The notes below the pieces were generated by a model. That model had not been told where the DNA came from and ran no database searches. It was given only the letters and a program-made list of their open reading frames with translations. The position numbers and the translations under genes were made by a program. From positions 248,001-312,000 of the forward strand of contig JACKBX010000006.1 of the NCBI GenBank assembly GCA_020634375.1: a stretch of DNA of 64,000 nucleotides, given 5' to 3'. Below are positions 43,411 to 51,760 of the stretch, one piece after another (the stretch's first letter is position 1; the number at the start of each line of letters is the position of its first letter). This DNA is from Ardenticatenaceae bacterium (GTDB lineage Bacteria; Chloroflexota; Anaerolineae; Promineifilales; Promineifilaceae).

Positions 43411-44537
43411 GGTTGCTAGTAGACGGTAGGTTGCGATTCAAAACGGCCGTTGTCGCCCTATTGGTGATGGCGGTGGCTATCTTGGGGCTATTGTGGTGGC
43501 GCAGCTACACGGCTGATGATGGTGTGTCTGTTTATTATTTAGCGGCCGATTCTAAAGACATCACCCAGTTATTCCAGTTTGATCTGGCAGATGAGACGAC
43601 GCACCAAATGACGGCTTCACAGGAGCCTGTCACTGGCTTTGCGGTATCGCCAAATGGGGAGCATCTTGCCTTTACCACCAGCCTCGCTGCTGCTGAGTTG
43701 GGTGAGGAGACAATTTGGCTGATGCGGAACGGCCGTACCCCACAACCCCTTCTCACCTGTACCGATGCCGCCTGCCATCATCTCGTTTGGGCGCCCGACG
43801 GCCGTCGTCTCATTTACGAGCGGCGGGCATTAGATGAAAATGGCATTCCCACCTTGCCGCGTATTTGGTGGCTGGATACCGTTAACGGTGATACCGTGCC
43901 CGTGCTGGAAGAAGATACCTACGCAGCCGCACCGCGCCTTTCCCCGGATGGGGCGTGGATTGCTTATGTTTCTCCAGCAGATGAGGGGGTGTGGCTGTAT
44001 CATTTTGCAGACGGTCGTTCCCATTTCATCGCCAGCGTCACTGGCACGCCCGTCGCCTGGAACCCAGACAGCCAAAGCCTGCTTTACAGCGCTCTTAATC
44101 CTGTTGCTTTGCCTGCCACCGCAGACGAACACAGCGAGGAAGAGCACAGTCATGCCAACACGGCAACCCATCTCTTTTTGTTCGATCTGACGAGTGGGAG
44201 AAGCCGCCAATTGAGTGCAGATGTGGTGATTGAGGACAGCGCGCCTACCTGGTCTTCTGATGGGGCGTGGATTGCGTTTGGACGGCGGCAGGTTCGCACT
44301 GGCTCGGCTCGCCAGCTTTGGTTGATGCGTGCTGATGGCAGCGACGCCCATCCCTTGAGTGCTGACCCTGCCTGGAATGTTGGCCCGCCGAATTGGTCGG
44401 GAGACGGCCGTTTCCTCCTCTTCCAACGCTTCAACCTGAACGACCCCCAGGCTGAACCCGGCATTTGGCTGCTAGAAATTGCAACCGGCAACCTGCGCGA
44501 ACTGGTCAGCCCCGGCTTCCTGCCCGCCTGGCAATGA
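43407..44537 (+). CDS. Membrane-anchored WD40/TolB-like beta-propeller protein
   Basis: The 376-residue protein has an N-terminal transmembrane helix (about residues 12-30), then PD40/TolB-like blades visible as SPNGEHLAF, APDGRRLIY, SPDGAWIAY, SSDGAWIAF and SGDGRFLLF. A His/Glu-rich loop (about 235-252, EHSEEEHSH) could bind metal. Function is unknown. It is translationally coupled to phoU, so it is probably part of the phosphate regulon. Confidence 0.8.
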   Translation: MRLLVDGRLRFKTAVVALLVMAVAILGLLWWRSYTADDGVSVYYLAADSKDITQLFQFDLADETTHQMTASQEPVTGFAVSPNGEHLAFTTSLAAAELGEETIWLMRNGRTPQPLLTCTDAACHHLVWAPDGRRLIYERRALDENGIPTLPRIWWLDTVNGDTVPVLEEDTYAAAPRLSPDGAWIAYVSPADEGVWLYHFADGRSHFIASVTGTPVAWNPDSQSLLYSALNPVALPATADEHSEEEHSHANTATHLFLFDLTSGRSRQLSADVVIEDSAPTWSSDGAWIAFGRRQVRTGSARQLWLMRADGSDAHPLSADPAWNVGPPNWSGDGRFLLFQRFNLNDPQAEPGIWLLEIATGNLRELVSPGFLPAWQ

Positions 44538-44545
44538 ACACACAA

Positions 44546-44590
44546 GCAACTGTGTAACCTGTAATCTATAACCTGTAACTTGCAAACTCT
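44546..44590. repeat. TAACCTGTAA word repeat
   Basis: GTAACCTGTAATCTATAACCTGT-type words lie between the beta-propeller gene and arsC, just upstream of the arsC Shine-Dalgarno. Confidence 0.6.
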
Positions 44591-44602
44591 CAAGGAGTCC
44601 CT

Positions 44603-45025
44603 ATGCTCAAAAAGCGCATTCTCTTTCTTTGCACCGGTAATTCCTGCCGTAGCCATATGGCTCAGGGATTGACCAATCACTTTTTAGGTGACCAATGGGA
44701 AGCCTATTCCGCAGGTACGCAGCCTGCCGGGTATGTCCATCCCCTTGCCATTCAGGTATTGGCTGAATGGGGCATCGACATCAGCCAGCACGAATCAAAA
44801 ATGGCCGATGTTTATCGCCAGACCCCCTTCGATCTTGTGATCACCGTCTGCGATGATGCGGCGGAGAATTGCCCGCTTTGGCTGGGGCAGGGCAAGGTGG
44901 TACATATCAGCTTTGTAGACCCGGCAAAGGCTAGTGGCACGGAGGAGGAGCGCACGGCCGTTTTCCGTGAAGTGCGTGATGGCATCCGTCAGCGTGTGTT
45001 GGAGTATCTGGAAGGACTTGGCTAA
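44603..45025 (+). CDS. arsC: Thioredoxin-type arsenate reductase / LMW phosphatase
   Basis: The 140-residue protein has the P-loop C10-TGNSCR and the second and third redox Cys at 83 and 90 in VCDDAAENC, the arrangement of thioredoxin-coupled ArsC of the low-molecular-weight phosphatase fold. It reduces arsenate to arsenite. Next to two phosphate uptake systems, which import arsenate by mistake, this makes sense. No arsenite pump lies in the window. AAGGAG precedes the ATG. Confidence 0.88.
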   Translation: MLKKRILFLCTGNSCRSHMAQGLTNHFLGDQWEAYSAGTQPAGYVHPLAIQVLAEWGIDISQHESKMADVYRQTPFDLVITVCDDAAENCPLWLGQGKVVHISFVDPAKASGTEEERTAVFREVRDGIRQRVLEYLEGLG

Positions 45026-45120
45026 TCGCTAAAATCAGTGTTTAATTGTGTGTATTATTGCGTAACCGGTGTAAAGTAGCAGCAACCAATTCGCCAGAGA
45101 TTTGACCTGAGAGGTCTCGG

Positions 45121-46155
45121 ATGCACACATTTTACGACGCTGGTCATAACCGTCACGATCCCGGCCAACTTCCTCAAGCTAATTCGCCTGACAACGATCT
45201 GTCCCTCGAAGTTCCACGGCGTGCTACCGTTTTGTATGAGGCAATCAAGGCGGCTGCATTTGGGCCTATTATCGCCCCCGGCGATTTCGGCATCGAACCC
45301 ATTGGCGATGTGCATGATTATGGCATGTTGAACTTGTTGCAGCATGGTTATCGCCTGTGGCAAGAAGAAAAAACCTCACTACCGCTTATTCCCCATACGT
45401 ACAGCGTGCGTCCCCAATCCAATCGCATTCCCCGCTCACTTTGGGGAATGGTGGGTTATTACTGTTTCGATTCGTCTACCCCCATTTTGGCTCATACCTG
45501 GGATGTGGCGTATTGGAGTGCGCAAACGGCCGTCAGTGCCGCCGCACTGGCTTATGCAGGTAGTCAAAAAGTGACCTATGCCCTTTGCCGCCCTCCCGGT
45601 CATCATGCTGCCAGTAATATGTATGGCGGCTACTGCTATTTGAACAATGCCGCTATCACGGCAAATTGGTTGGTGCAGCAGGGTCAGCGCGTTGCCATTG
45701 TGGATGTGGATTACCATCATGGCAATGGCACACAGGAAATATTTTACGGCCGTTCCGACGTCCTCTACTGCTCACTCCACGCCGACCCCTTCAACGAATA
45801 CCCCTTCTTTTGGGGACACGGCGATGAATACGGTGATGGCCCAGGCCGTAGTTACAACTTCAATTACCCGCTGCCGCGCCACACCGACGAAGCGCTTTAC
45901 TTGCGTACCCTGGATGAAGCCCTGAGCAAAGTCCGGCTTTTCGTACCCGATATACTCGTCATTTCCTTGGGGCTAGACATCATAGCGGGCGATCCCGCAG
46001 GCAGCTTTCAGTTAACTGTAGACACCCTGCCCAAGATTGGCGCACGCATTGGAGCCTTTAACTTGCCAATGGTTATTATTCAAGAGGGTGGCTACAACAT
46101 TCCCGCTCTCGGTGAACAAATCGTCGCTTTCTTTAATGGACTCTTGGGCAAATAA
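45121..46155 (+). CDS. Histone-deacetylase-family acetylpolyamine amidohydrolase-like
   Basis: The 344-residue protein has the HDAC-fold zinc site: RPPGHHA, DVDYHHGNGTQEIFY (Asp and His ligands) and LGLDIIAGDPAG. The class resembles bacterial acetylpolyamine amidohydrolases. The product would remove acetyl from polyamines or lysines; the substrate is uncertain. GAGAGG precedes the ATG. Confidence 0.88.
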   Translation: MHTFYDAGHNRHDPGQLPQANSPDNDLSLEVPRRATVLYEAIKAAAFGPIIAPGDFGIEPIGDVHDYGMLNLLQHGYRLWQEEKTSLPLIPHTYSVRPQSNRIPRSLWGMVGYYCFDSSTPILAHTWDVAYWSAQTAVSAAALAYAGSQKVTYALCRPPGHHAASNMYGGYCYLNNAAITANWLVQQGQRVAIVDVDYHHGNGTQEIFYGRSDVLYCSLHADPFNEYPFFWGHGDEYGDGPGRSYNFNYPLPRHTDEALYLRTLDEALSKVRLFVPDILVISLGLDIIAGDPAGSFQLTVDTLPKIGARIGAFNLPMVIIQEGGYNIPALGEQIVAFFNGLLGK

Positions 46156-46193
46156 CAGGTTAAGTATTTCCCCATTATTTCCTTTCAAATCTT

Positions 46194-46799
46194 ATGTTCA
46201 AAGAAAAACGAGTCTCTGTTTCTCAAAATCGTCCCGGTTGTTTTGCAGCGTTTGCCGTATTTTGGCTTGCCATCTCCTTGCCTATCTTCCTGATTGCTCT
46301 GCGTGATGGCGAGATGACGGGCATATTGATTGGGGGACTGTTTGTCGCCATTGGCGTGGCTATTCTGGGTTATGCGTTGTTGGTCGCCTATACGCGGGCG
46401 CGTATTGGCAAGCCCGAAATTCTCCTGTCCAATACCACCCTACGTGTTGGCGAAACCTTCACTGTGAGCTACCTGCATACGTTCAAACGGGATGTAACCG
46501 TTGGCGAGATTCACTTACAGCTTATTTTCCGTGAAACAGCAACCTATCAGCAGGGCACAGATACACGCACAGTCACACATGACCATATGATAGATGAACG
46601 CACAGAACCAGGCGGTTCTTTTCAGGCGGGCAGCCTTATCAACCAGACCTACGAATTCCAGATTCCGCCGGATGGGATGCACAATTTGGATGTGCGCCGC
46701 AATAAGCTGCAATGGATTTTGCGCATGAAAATGAGCGTGCCCCGGCTGCCAGATTTTGTGGAGCAAATTGACCTGGATGTTGTGCCAGAAATGGCATAA
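46194..46799 (+). CDS. Two-TM membrane protein with beta-sandwich domain
   Basis: The 201-residue protein has two N-terminal hydrophobic helices (about residues 17-35 and 42-68) followed by a beta-rich cytoplasmic or external domain. I do not recognise the family; the C-terminal part resembles arrestin-like sandwiches in strand spacing. The next gene encodes a similar soluble sandwich, so they probably act together. Confidence 0.55.
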   Translation: MFKEKRVSVSQNRPGCFAAFAVFWLAISLPIFLIALRDGEMTGILIGGLFVAIGVAILGYALLVAYTRARIGKPEILLSNTTLRVGETFTVSYLHTFKRDVTVGEIHLQLIFRETATYQQGTDTRTVTHDHMIDERTEPGGSFQAGSLINQTYEFQIPPDGMHNLDVRRNKLQWILRMKMSVPRLPDFVEQIDLDVVPEMA

Positions 46800-46800
46800 G

Positions 46801-46833
46801 ATGTGAGACGTGATGAACTTTCACATTTCACGG
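46801..46833. repeat. CGTGATG-word inverted repeat (short copy)
   Basis: A short copy of the CGTGAAA family (TGTGAGACGTGATG left, TTTCACATTTCACG right) in the gap between two small beta-sandwich genes. Confidence 0.65.
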
Positions 46834-46847
46834 AAAAGGTAAGACAC

Positions 46848-47264
46848 ATGGCAAAAGCAGACATCAGTATCACTTTACATCGAGATGATGGCGGGACGGA
46901 TTATACAACTTTTTCGCCGGGGAAAATGCTGCGCGGTACTGTGATGATTATGCCGGATAGTGATGTCAATTGTGAGCATCTGTATGTCCATTTAGGTTGG
47001 CACACAGAGGGTCGGGGGACGCGTTTTACGCAAAAAGTGGAAACACGCGATTTGTTTCAGGGGACGTTGAGTGCGGGGAGGCCGATGACGCGCGAGTTTG
47101 ATTTTGTGCTGCCGGCGTCGCCCTGGAGCTACGACGGCCACTACATCAGCATTGTGTGGACTGTCACTGCTCAATTGGATGTGCGCTGGGCCAAAGACCC
47201 GCAGCATTCAGAGGTGATTGTGTTACGGCCGTCTGCCACCCCCACCTCAGAAAGCACCTGGTAA
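46848..47264 (+). CDS. Small beta-sandwich (arrestin/Spo0M-like) protein
   Basis: The 138-residue protein is wholly beta-strand rich: a GKMLRGTVMI strand, a Thr/Arg-rich middle, the DFVLPASPWSYDGHYISIVWTV segment typical of arrestin-like C-terminal sandwiches, and a short tail. No catalytic residues are apparent. ATG 46848 is chosen because AAGGT precedes it and the upstream in-frame codons translate the repeat. It probably pairs with the membrane protein before it. Confidence 0.6.
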   Translation: MAKADISITLHRDDGGTDYTTFSPGKMLRGTVMIMPDSDVNCEHLYVHLGWHTEGRGTRFTQKVETRDLFQGTLSAGRPMTREFDFVLPASPWSYDGHYISIVWTVTAQLDVRWAKDPQHSEVIVLRPSATPTSESTW

Positions 47265-47267
47265 TTG

Positions 47268-47909
47268 TCAATCATCAATCGTCAGGCGTAAATCCTTTAT
47301 TCCCTTCTGCCAGACCTCGTACAAATAATATTCCCCTTCACGCATGTCCGCGCCGAATTTTTCATAGAGTTGCTTGATCTCTTCGGCAGAAAGGGTGTGG
47401 GGATTTTCTTTAATTGCAAAGTAGCGCAGCCTCGCGGTGATGGCTTTTTGCCAATGGTCACGGGTGATGAGATCGGGCAAGTAGAAGGTGGTGAGGAACG
47501 GCCGTTGCCATCCAAACCACTTTGTCAGATCCCGATGACTGCCCAAAATCAACCGCCCCTGCGTGCCACCCCACCTGACCAACCGCAGCAAATACCACCA
47601 GTTCAGCCGCTGCACCTCATCCAGGCAAAAAATCTCTACGTCGTGCAAGTTTGTGCTGAAATAATGCTGCCCCTCTGGCAGATATTCATACACGGCACGC
47701 CGTCTCCCGGCGCGTAATTCTGCCGCCATTTTGCGCAGCGTGGTTGATTTCCCTGCCCCTTTTGGCCCCAATACCTGCACATGGCGGCAGCCATGCGGCA
47801 GCACATCACAAATGGCCTGGGGGAGAATAGCAACGGCCGTCCACTCCTCGTCGGTCAGCGCCCCAAAAGGATTGCGAGAATACCCCAACGCGTGAAAAGG
47901 AAATGGCAT
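47268..47909 (-). CDS. P-loop ATPase, compact AAA/TniB-like
   Basis: The 213-residue protein has Walker A GPKGAGKST (about residues 48-56), Walker B IFCLDEVQR (about 94-102) and a sensor-like Ser in ILGSHRD. Trp/Arg-rich segments follow. The ATG lies immediately after the stop of the P1 peptidase gene, so both are co-translated. Target-immunity or DNA-loader ATPases have this size, but nothing else here supports transposition. Function is open. Confidence 0.65.
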   Translation of the reverse strand: MPFPFHALGYSRNPFGALTDEEWTAVAILPQAICDVLPHGCRHVQVLGPKGAGKSTTLRKMAAELRAGRRRAVYEYLPEGQHYFSTNLHDVEIFCLDEVQRLNWWYLLRLVRWGGTQGRLILGSHRDLTKWFGWQRPFLTTFYLPDLITRDHWQKAITARLRYFAIKENPHTLSAEEIKQLYEKFGADMREGEYYLYEVWQKGIKDLRLTIDD

Positions 47910-47910
47910 A

Positions 47911-48849
47911 TTACCCGGCCAGTCCAGGGACGCCAAGCAGCGTTTGTGCGTGGCGCACAGCATTGCGAATGGCTTCGGTAACGGCCGTTACCGCCATCGC
48001 TGCGACTAATTCAAACGGCGCATCCACCTGGCCGGATGCCAGGGCAAACGCTGTATCGCCATCGTGTGTACTGTGGATGGGGCGAATGGCAACCGCCATG
48101 CCATCATGAGAGCGCTGTGCCAGGCGATTGACTTCCGGCAGGGTTAGTTTGGCGTTGCTAAAAACGGCCGTTAGCGTCGTGTTTGTACCCATCTGCGGCA
48201 AACGTTCCTGTGAGACAAAGCGCAAAGGATAGTCGTCAGCCAACCAGCCGCCATCTGATTTACGTGCGCCAGCCAGCACAGTGCCATCTGCTGCAAGAAT
48301 ATCACCGACGGGGTTGGTAACGGCCGTTGCCCCCACCACCAACTCACCTTCCTGCAAAACAGACAGGCCAAAGCCCCCTTTCATCATATGTTCAAAACCG
48401 CCCCATTTACCTATCGTAACACCCGCGCCAGCCCCAATATTCCCTTGCCCAATTGGCCCGTTAATCGCCTGAACGCAGGCCGCATATCCCATTTCCGCAT
48501 CTGGGAATCGCCGTCCCTGGCTGAAACCGAGGTCAAATACGACGGCTGCAGGCACAATTGGAATGGGGCGAATCGGTGTGACATGCCCAATACCATGCTC
48601 ACCCAAATAACGCATCACGCCATCGGCCGCAGACAGCCCAAAGGCGCTGCCACCCGTTAGCAGCACTGCATTGGCATAATGAATGGGCTTATCAGGAGCC
48701 AACAAGGCCGTTTCCCGTGTACCAGGAGCCGGGCCACGCACATCAACGCTGCCAATCGTTTGTTCCGGGCATAAAATGACGGTGCAGCCTGTATGAAATT
48801 CATCATCAGTTGCATGTCCAATTTTGAAACCAGCCAGATCGGGAGACAT
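47911..48849 (-). CDS. P1 (S58/DmpA) family peptidase
   Basis: This 312-residue protein matches autoprocessing P1 aminopeptidases: GHATDDEFHTGCTVIL near the start, GGSAFGLSAADGVMRYL, GGFGLSV and the self-cleavage region NTTLTAVFSNAKL, where the Thr after Leu is the expected nucleophile of the N-terminal nucleophile type. Role: removal of N-terminal residues from small peptides or beta-peptides. ATG 48849 follows GAGGTG. Confidence 0.85.
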   Translation of the reverse strand: MSPDLAGFKIGHATDDEFHTGCTVILCPEQTIGSVDVRGPAPGTRETALLAPDKPIHYANAVLLTGGSAFGLSAADGVMRYLGEHGIGHVTPIRPIPIVPAAVVFDLGFSQGRRFPDAEMGYAACVQAINGPIGQGNIGAGAGVTIGKWGGFEHMMKGGFGLSVLQEGELVVGATAVTNPVGDILAADGTVLAGARKSDGGWLADDYPLRFVSQERLPQMGTNTTLTAVFSNAKLTLPEVNRLAQRSHDGMAVAIRPIHSTHDGDTAFALASGQVDAPFELVAAMAVTAVTEAIRNAVRHAQTLLGVPGLAG

Positions 48850-48921
48850 AAAACACCTCAAGTTTGAACAACGAGTCAGTTACACACGGCTTGAATATGG
48901 GCACTTCTTCCCCTTCCAAAC

Positions 48922-48954
48922 AAAAAGGCTGACAGCCTCTAAACTATCAGCCTT
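48922..48954 (-). terminator. Terminator of tRNA-His (minus strand)
   Basis: On the minus strand AAGGCTGA pairs with TCAGCCTT and TTTTTG follows. Confidence 0.8.
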
Positions 48955-48955
48955 G

Positions 48956-49029
48956 GGCGACTGGTGGGATTTGAACCCACGATCTTCTGGGCCACAACCA
49001 GACGTGTTAACCCCTACACCACAGCCGCC
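48956..49029 (-). tRNA. tRNA-His (anticodon GTG)
   Basis: On the minus strand an 8-bp acceptor helix is formed with the extra G-1 pairing C73, the tRNA-His identity mark. Anticodon stem TCTGG/CCAGA encloses TTGTGGC, giving GTG. CCA is not encoded. Confidence 0.93.
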
Positions 49030-49044
49030 ATAAATGCGACGAAG

Positions 49045-49073
49045 ATGTTACCATACGTACCCCGTTGCGGCAA
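49045..49073 (-). promoter_or_regulatory. Promoter of tRNA-His
   Basis: On the minus strand TTGCCG (49068-49073), 17 bp, TAACAT (49045-49050), placed 15 nt upstream of the tRNA. Confidence 0.6.
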
Positions 49074-49131
49074 GTGCGGCACACATCAAATAACGCGAAA
49101 ATGTACTTCGCGCTGGGGAAAATTGATTGCA

Positions 49132-49183
49132 GCCTAACGCCCGCTTCAGCCGCGCTTCGCGTCGGCTGCAAGCTTTGTTAGGC
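49132..49183 (-). other. attC-like recombination site (integron cassette type)
   Basis: On the minus strand the site starts with R'' GCCTAAC, ends with R' GTTAGGC and between them has GCTT-G-CAGCCG pairing with CGGCTG-AAGC, leaving one extrahelical G, then a GAAG-type tip. This is the layout of attC (59-base-element) sites. The stop codon of the cassette gene lies inside the R'' box, as in ordinary cassettes. Confidence 0.72.
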
Positions 49184-51094
49184 GGCATCCGACTCAGCAT
49201 CGTTGGCTTTATTAGCCTCCAAAATGGTATTTATTATTGAGGAATACTCTTCTGATACTTTATTGGGTTCTCTACTTTCAAGAATAGCCACAACTGCTTC
49301 AAAGAATTGACCTGCTTTCTGCCATTCAGAACCGTCCACCTCTCCCTCAAGTACCTTTTCTGCAAGCTGTGAAGTTTGATTAGCTAATTCATTGCGATCA
49401 ATTTGTCCATTTAAAGCTGCAATTGCTGCAATAGTGATTTGAGAAACCAATTCCTCGATTTGCCCTTGTTGGGTTTGATGTGAAGCACTTGGTATCTGCC
49501 CTTGAATCAATTCTATTATTTCTATTCGATTTGTTGCGTATGTTTTGATTGTTCTTAGGGCATCTGGATCACTGCTATTTATGATGCTAGAATATAGTAG
49601 CTGGGCTCGATCATAATTTTCAGTTGCCTCACAAGCTTGAGCAAGAGTAGCTCTCACTGCAAATTGATTGACATCATGTTGATACTGTTTTTGATAATCG
49701 TTTCTAAAAGCTTGATCTAAGAATGTTAAGGATTCTTCTGCACGCCCCTGTTTTAGAAGCAATTCACCCATCACATAATTAAGTTGTTGGCTAAACGGGT
49801 TGAAACTAATTCCCTTCCTAAGAATTTCTTCTGCTTGCTCAATATCTCCCGATTTTTCAATGAAACTAGCGTATTCGCTCCAGGGTTTTATTTCGTATGG
49901 AGATTTTTCGATCACCTCCGCGAACGCCTCGATTAACTTCTGACTATCTTCTTGAGTAATTTCAAGTGAATCAAACAGATCTTCGTAAAATACGACAGGA
50001 CGCCAACTCCTCGTAAACTCCTGCGGCTTGCGTTTCCTCCAATCTTCAATGAGATCCCGCGCTTCATTAACTTTGCCAAGTGTCTGGTAGCCACGCGCCG
50101 CATCAGCAATCAAATCATATTGATCTGGAAAACTCTGCAAACCCAACTTTGCAATTTCTAATCCCAATCGGTTTTCGTTGAGCCTCATAGCTTCACTGAA
50201 TGCATTGTGAAAATCATTGTGTCCACCAGGTAATTTGTTTTCAATGATAACTTCTAAGGCGTGCCGAGCTGATAAGTTGTCCTTTTTGGTACGAAAGCTT
50301 ACAGCTAAATCGTGGGCTTGTTGAACTGAACTAAGATATTGTATCTGGCTTGCTGTATCAAAGTCTTCCTTTGATTTTAGCCAAGGATACTGGCTAACAA
50401 TTTCTAGCATATTATTCAAATCAGTTTTTACACTATCAATTTCAGTTGATAAATTGTCCAACATTTGCTGGCTATCTGTCCCAAATTGCTTTCTTAACAA
50501 ATCCGCTGTCCCTGATAATGTCTCTAACTCTACCTTTGCGGATTCAAATCGATTTTGCACCTCATCACCAATTTGAGATTGCAAATTTTCCTTAATTGCT
50601 TTTGAGCGAGCTTCCGATTGAGCAAACATAGACGAACGCAGGTTATTAATCTCCGTGTCAATATTTTGTAATCTTTGAATTCCCAACGCCCCAAGTAGTG
50701 CGAGAATTGCAGCACTTCCTATAACTTGAATTAGGGATTGTGTTTCCACTGATGGCTGCTTGGTGATTGAATCTAATTCTGCTATTGCTTCCTTATGTAG
50801 ATTTGCTTGTAGTAATATGATTGATAAAGCATTTTGCGTGTCCGTCACGGTTGGAGAATTCCTTAAGAGTGTTTGTGAAATATCTGACAACTGTTGATTC
50901 GAGCTTTGTAACTCATTTAATAATGATGTGTTTCCTTGAGTATTGGCTAGTCTCGGTACCAAAGTTAACACTAAAAGCAAAATAATCGTAGGTAGCAACG
51001 TTGCAACTGTCATAAAGGCAAACTGCCTTCTAACCAACTGGCTTAGTCTGATTTCTGATTCCTGGATATACTCTGTAACTTGTACTTCATTCAT
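49178..51094 (-). CDS. Cassette protein: two TM helices, coiled coil, TPR-like repeats
   Basis: The 638-residue protein has transmembrane segments at about 27-47 and 122-140 with a polar helical stretch between them. A coiled-coil region (about 140-240) follows, then TPR-like helical repeats (about 290-520, e.g. WSEYASFIEKSGDIEQAEEIL and LNYVMGELLLKQGRAEESL), ending in an acidic tail. No enzyme motif is seen. The gene is AT-rich, free of ACGGCCGT and ends inside an attC-like site, indicating acquisition as a cassette. Cassette genes this long are unusual. Confidence 0.72.
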   Translation of the reverse strand: MNEVQVTEYIQESEIRLSQLVRRQFAFMTVATLLPTIILLLVLTLVPRLANTQGNTSLLNELQSSNQQLSDISQTLLRNSPTVTDTQNALSIILLQANLHKEAIAELDSITKQPSVETQSLIQVIGSAAILALLGALGIQRLQNIDTEINNLRSSMFAQSEARSKAIKENLQSQIGDEVQNRFESAKVELETLSGTADLLRKQFGTDSQQMLDNLSTEIDSVKTDLNNMLEIVSQYPWLKSKEDFDTASQIQYLSSVQQAHDLAVSFRTKKDNLSARHALEVIIENKLPGGHNDFHNAFSEAMRLNENRLGLEIAKLGLQSFPDQYDLIADAARGYQTLGKVNEARDLIEDWRKRKPQEFTRSWRPVVFYEDLFDSLEITQEDSQKLIEAFAEVIEKSPYEIKPWSEYASFIEKSGDIEQAEEILRKGISFNPFSQQLNYVMGELLLKQGRAEESLTFLDQAFRNDYQKQYQHDVNQFAVRATLAQACEATENYDRAQLLYSSIINSSDPDALRTIKTYATNRIEIIELIQGQIPSASHQTQQGQIEELVSQITIAAIAALNGQIDRNELANQTSQLAEKVLEGEVDGSEWQKAGQFFEAVVAILESREPNKVSEEYSSIINTILEANKANDAESDAA

Positions 51095-51145
51095 TGTGAA
51101 TGCCCTCCAAAGATATTCTGAAGAAATATAATATGGATGTCCGCC

Positions 51146-51207
51146 GTTCAGTTGCTTAAGCTACGCGCTCGTTTCCTTTGGCGCGTCAGCTTGAAGCCTC
51201 GTTAGGG
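51146..51207 (-). other. Second attC-like site
   Basis: On the minus strand it opens with R'' CCCTAAC. GCTT-C-AAGCT-G-ACGCGC pairs with GCGCGT-AGCTT-AAGC, leaving two extrahelical bases on one strand, as in attC. The expected R' box is degenerate (GAACGGC instead of GTTRRRY). The tail GGCGGACATCC after the site resembles GGCGGCATCC after the first site. Confidence 0.5.
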
Positions 51208-51282
51208 TGGCTTTTTGGTTTGCAGAACGGCCTTTGCTTACCAAGATTTTTCATGCTCGGCACAACGCAACTTTACATAAGC

Positions 51283-51385
51283 TGCCTAACGAAATAAGCG
51301 TTTCATGCGGCGCGATAAAAAACGACCTTCATCGACCAGTGCGTCAGCCGCCGCATAAAGGCATTCTACGAATGCTTGGTTGAAC
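51283..51385 (-). other. Third attC-like site (about 103 bp)
   Basis: Minus strand: R'' GTTCAAC, an imperfect L pair (AAGCATTC with GAAACGCTT), an inner ATGCGGCG/CGCCGCAT stem and R' GTTAGGC. It is longer and less regular than the first site. Confidence 0.45.
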
Positions 51386-51583
51386 TAAGCCGGGGAACAA
51401 GGAAGACGTTCCGTTTGAGGATTAAGGTCTTCTCCAGACTGGCTTAATCCCCAAAACGCGACCCGTTCCCAAGCAAAGTATAGCTAAAGGTACGAAAAGC
51501 CGTCAATAGAAAATCATCTTTGCCAGCCACGCAAAAACGAATAGGATGATACGCTGATCCTCCTTACATCCTCCTCACCGCCA

Positions 51584-51616
51584 GATTGGTTCAATTTCCC
51601 AAATTGAACCAATCTA
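51584..51616. repeat. Perfect 15-bp inverted repeat
   Basis: AGATTGGTTCAATTT and its exact complement flank CCC. No T-run follows, so it may be a protein site or a structured RNA element, not a terminator. Confidence 0.85.
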
Positions 51617-51671
51617 AACGCGGCGGACATGGCAAACGGCCGTTCCTTCCCCACACAAGAGACCGCCATCT

Positions 51672-51731
51672 TTTCAAAAAAGACGCTGAACATTTTCAAA
51701 AAGATGCTGAACATTTTCAAAAAGATGAGCA
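51672..51731. repeat. Tandem repeat, about 21-bp unit
   Basis: About three copies of the unit TTTTCAAAAAGATGCTGAACA lie head to tail; the last one runs into the adjacent hairpin. Confidence 0.75.
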
Positions 51732-51760
51732 TCTCTCAGCCAAGAGATGCTCATCTTTTT
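51719..51760. terminator. Bidirectional terminator-like hairpin, 18-bp perfect stem
   Basis: AAAAAGATGAGCATCTCT and its exact complement flank CAGCCA. The stem starts with five A and ends with five T, so it can terminate transcription on both strands. Confidence 0.8.

Noticed and set aside
47268..47909. Transposition helper (TniB/IstB) with a mobile element
   Set aside because: Only the P-loop and size fit. No transposase, terminal repeats or target duplication appear, and the gene is coupled to a peptidase gene.
49045..51400. Prophage or tRNA-anchored island with attL/attR
   Set aside because: No integrase, and I see no duplicated tRNA-His 3' end. The attC-like geometry explains the cassette better.
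51672..51760. CRISPR or transposon terminal repeats
   Set aside because: The units lie head to tail without spacers, and no transposase frame is nearby. The hairpin behaves like a terminator.
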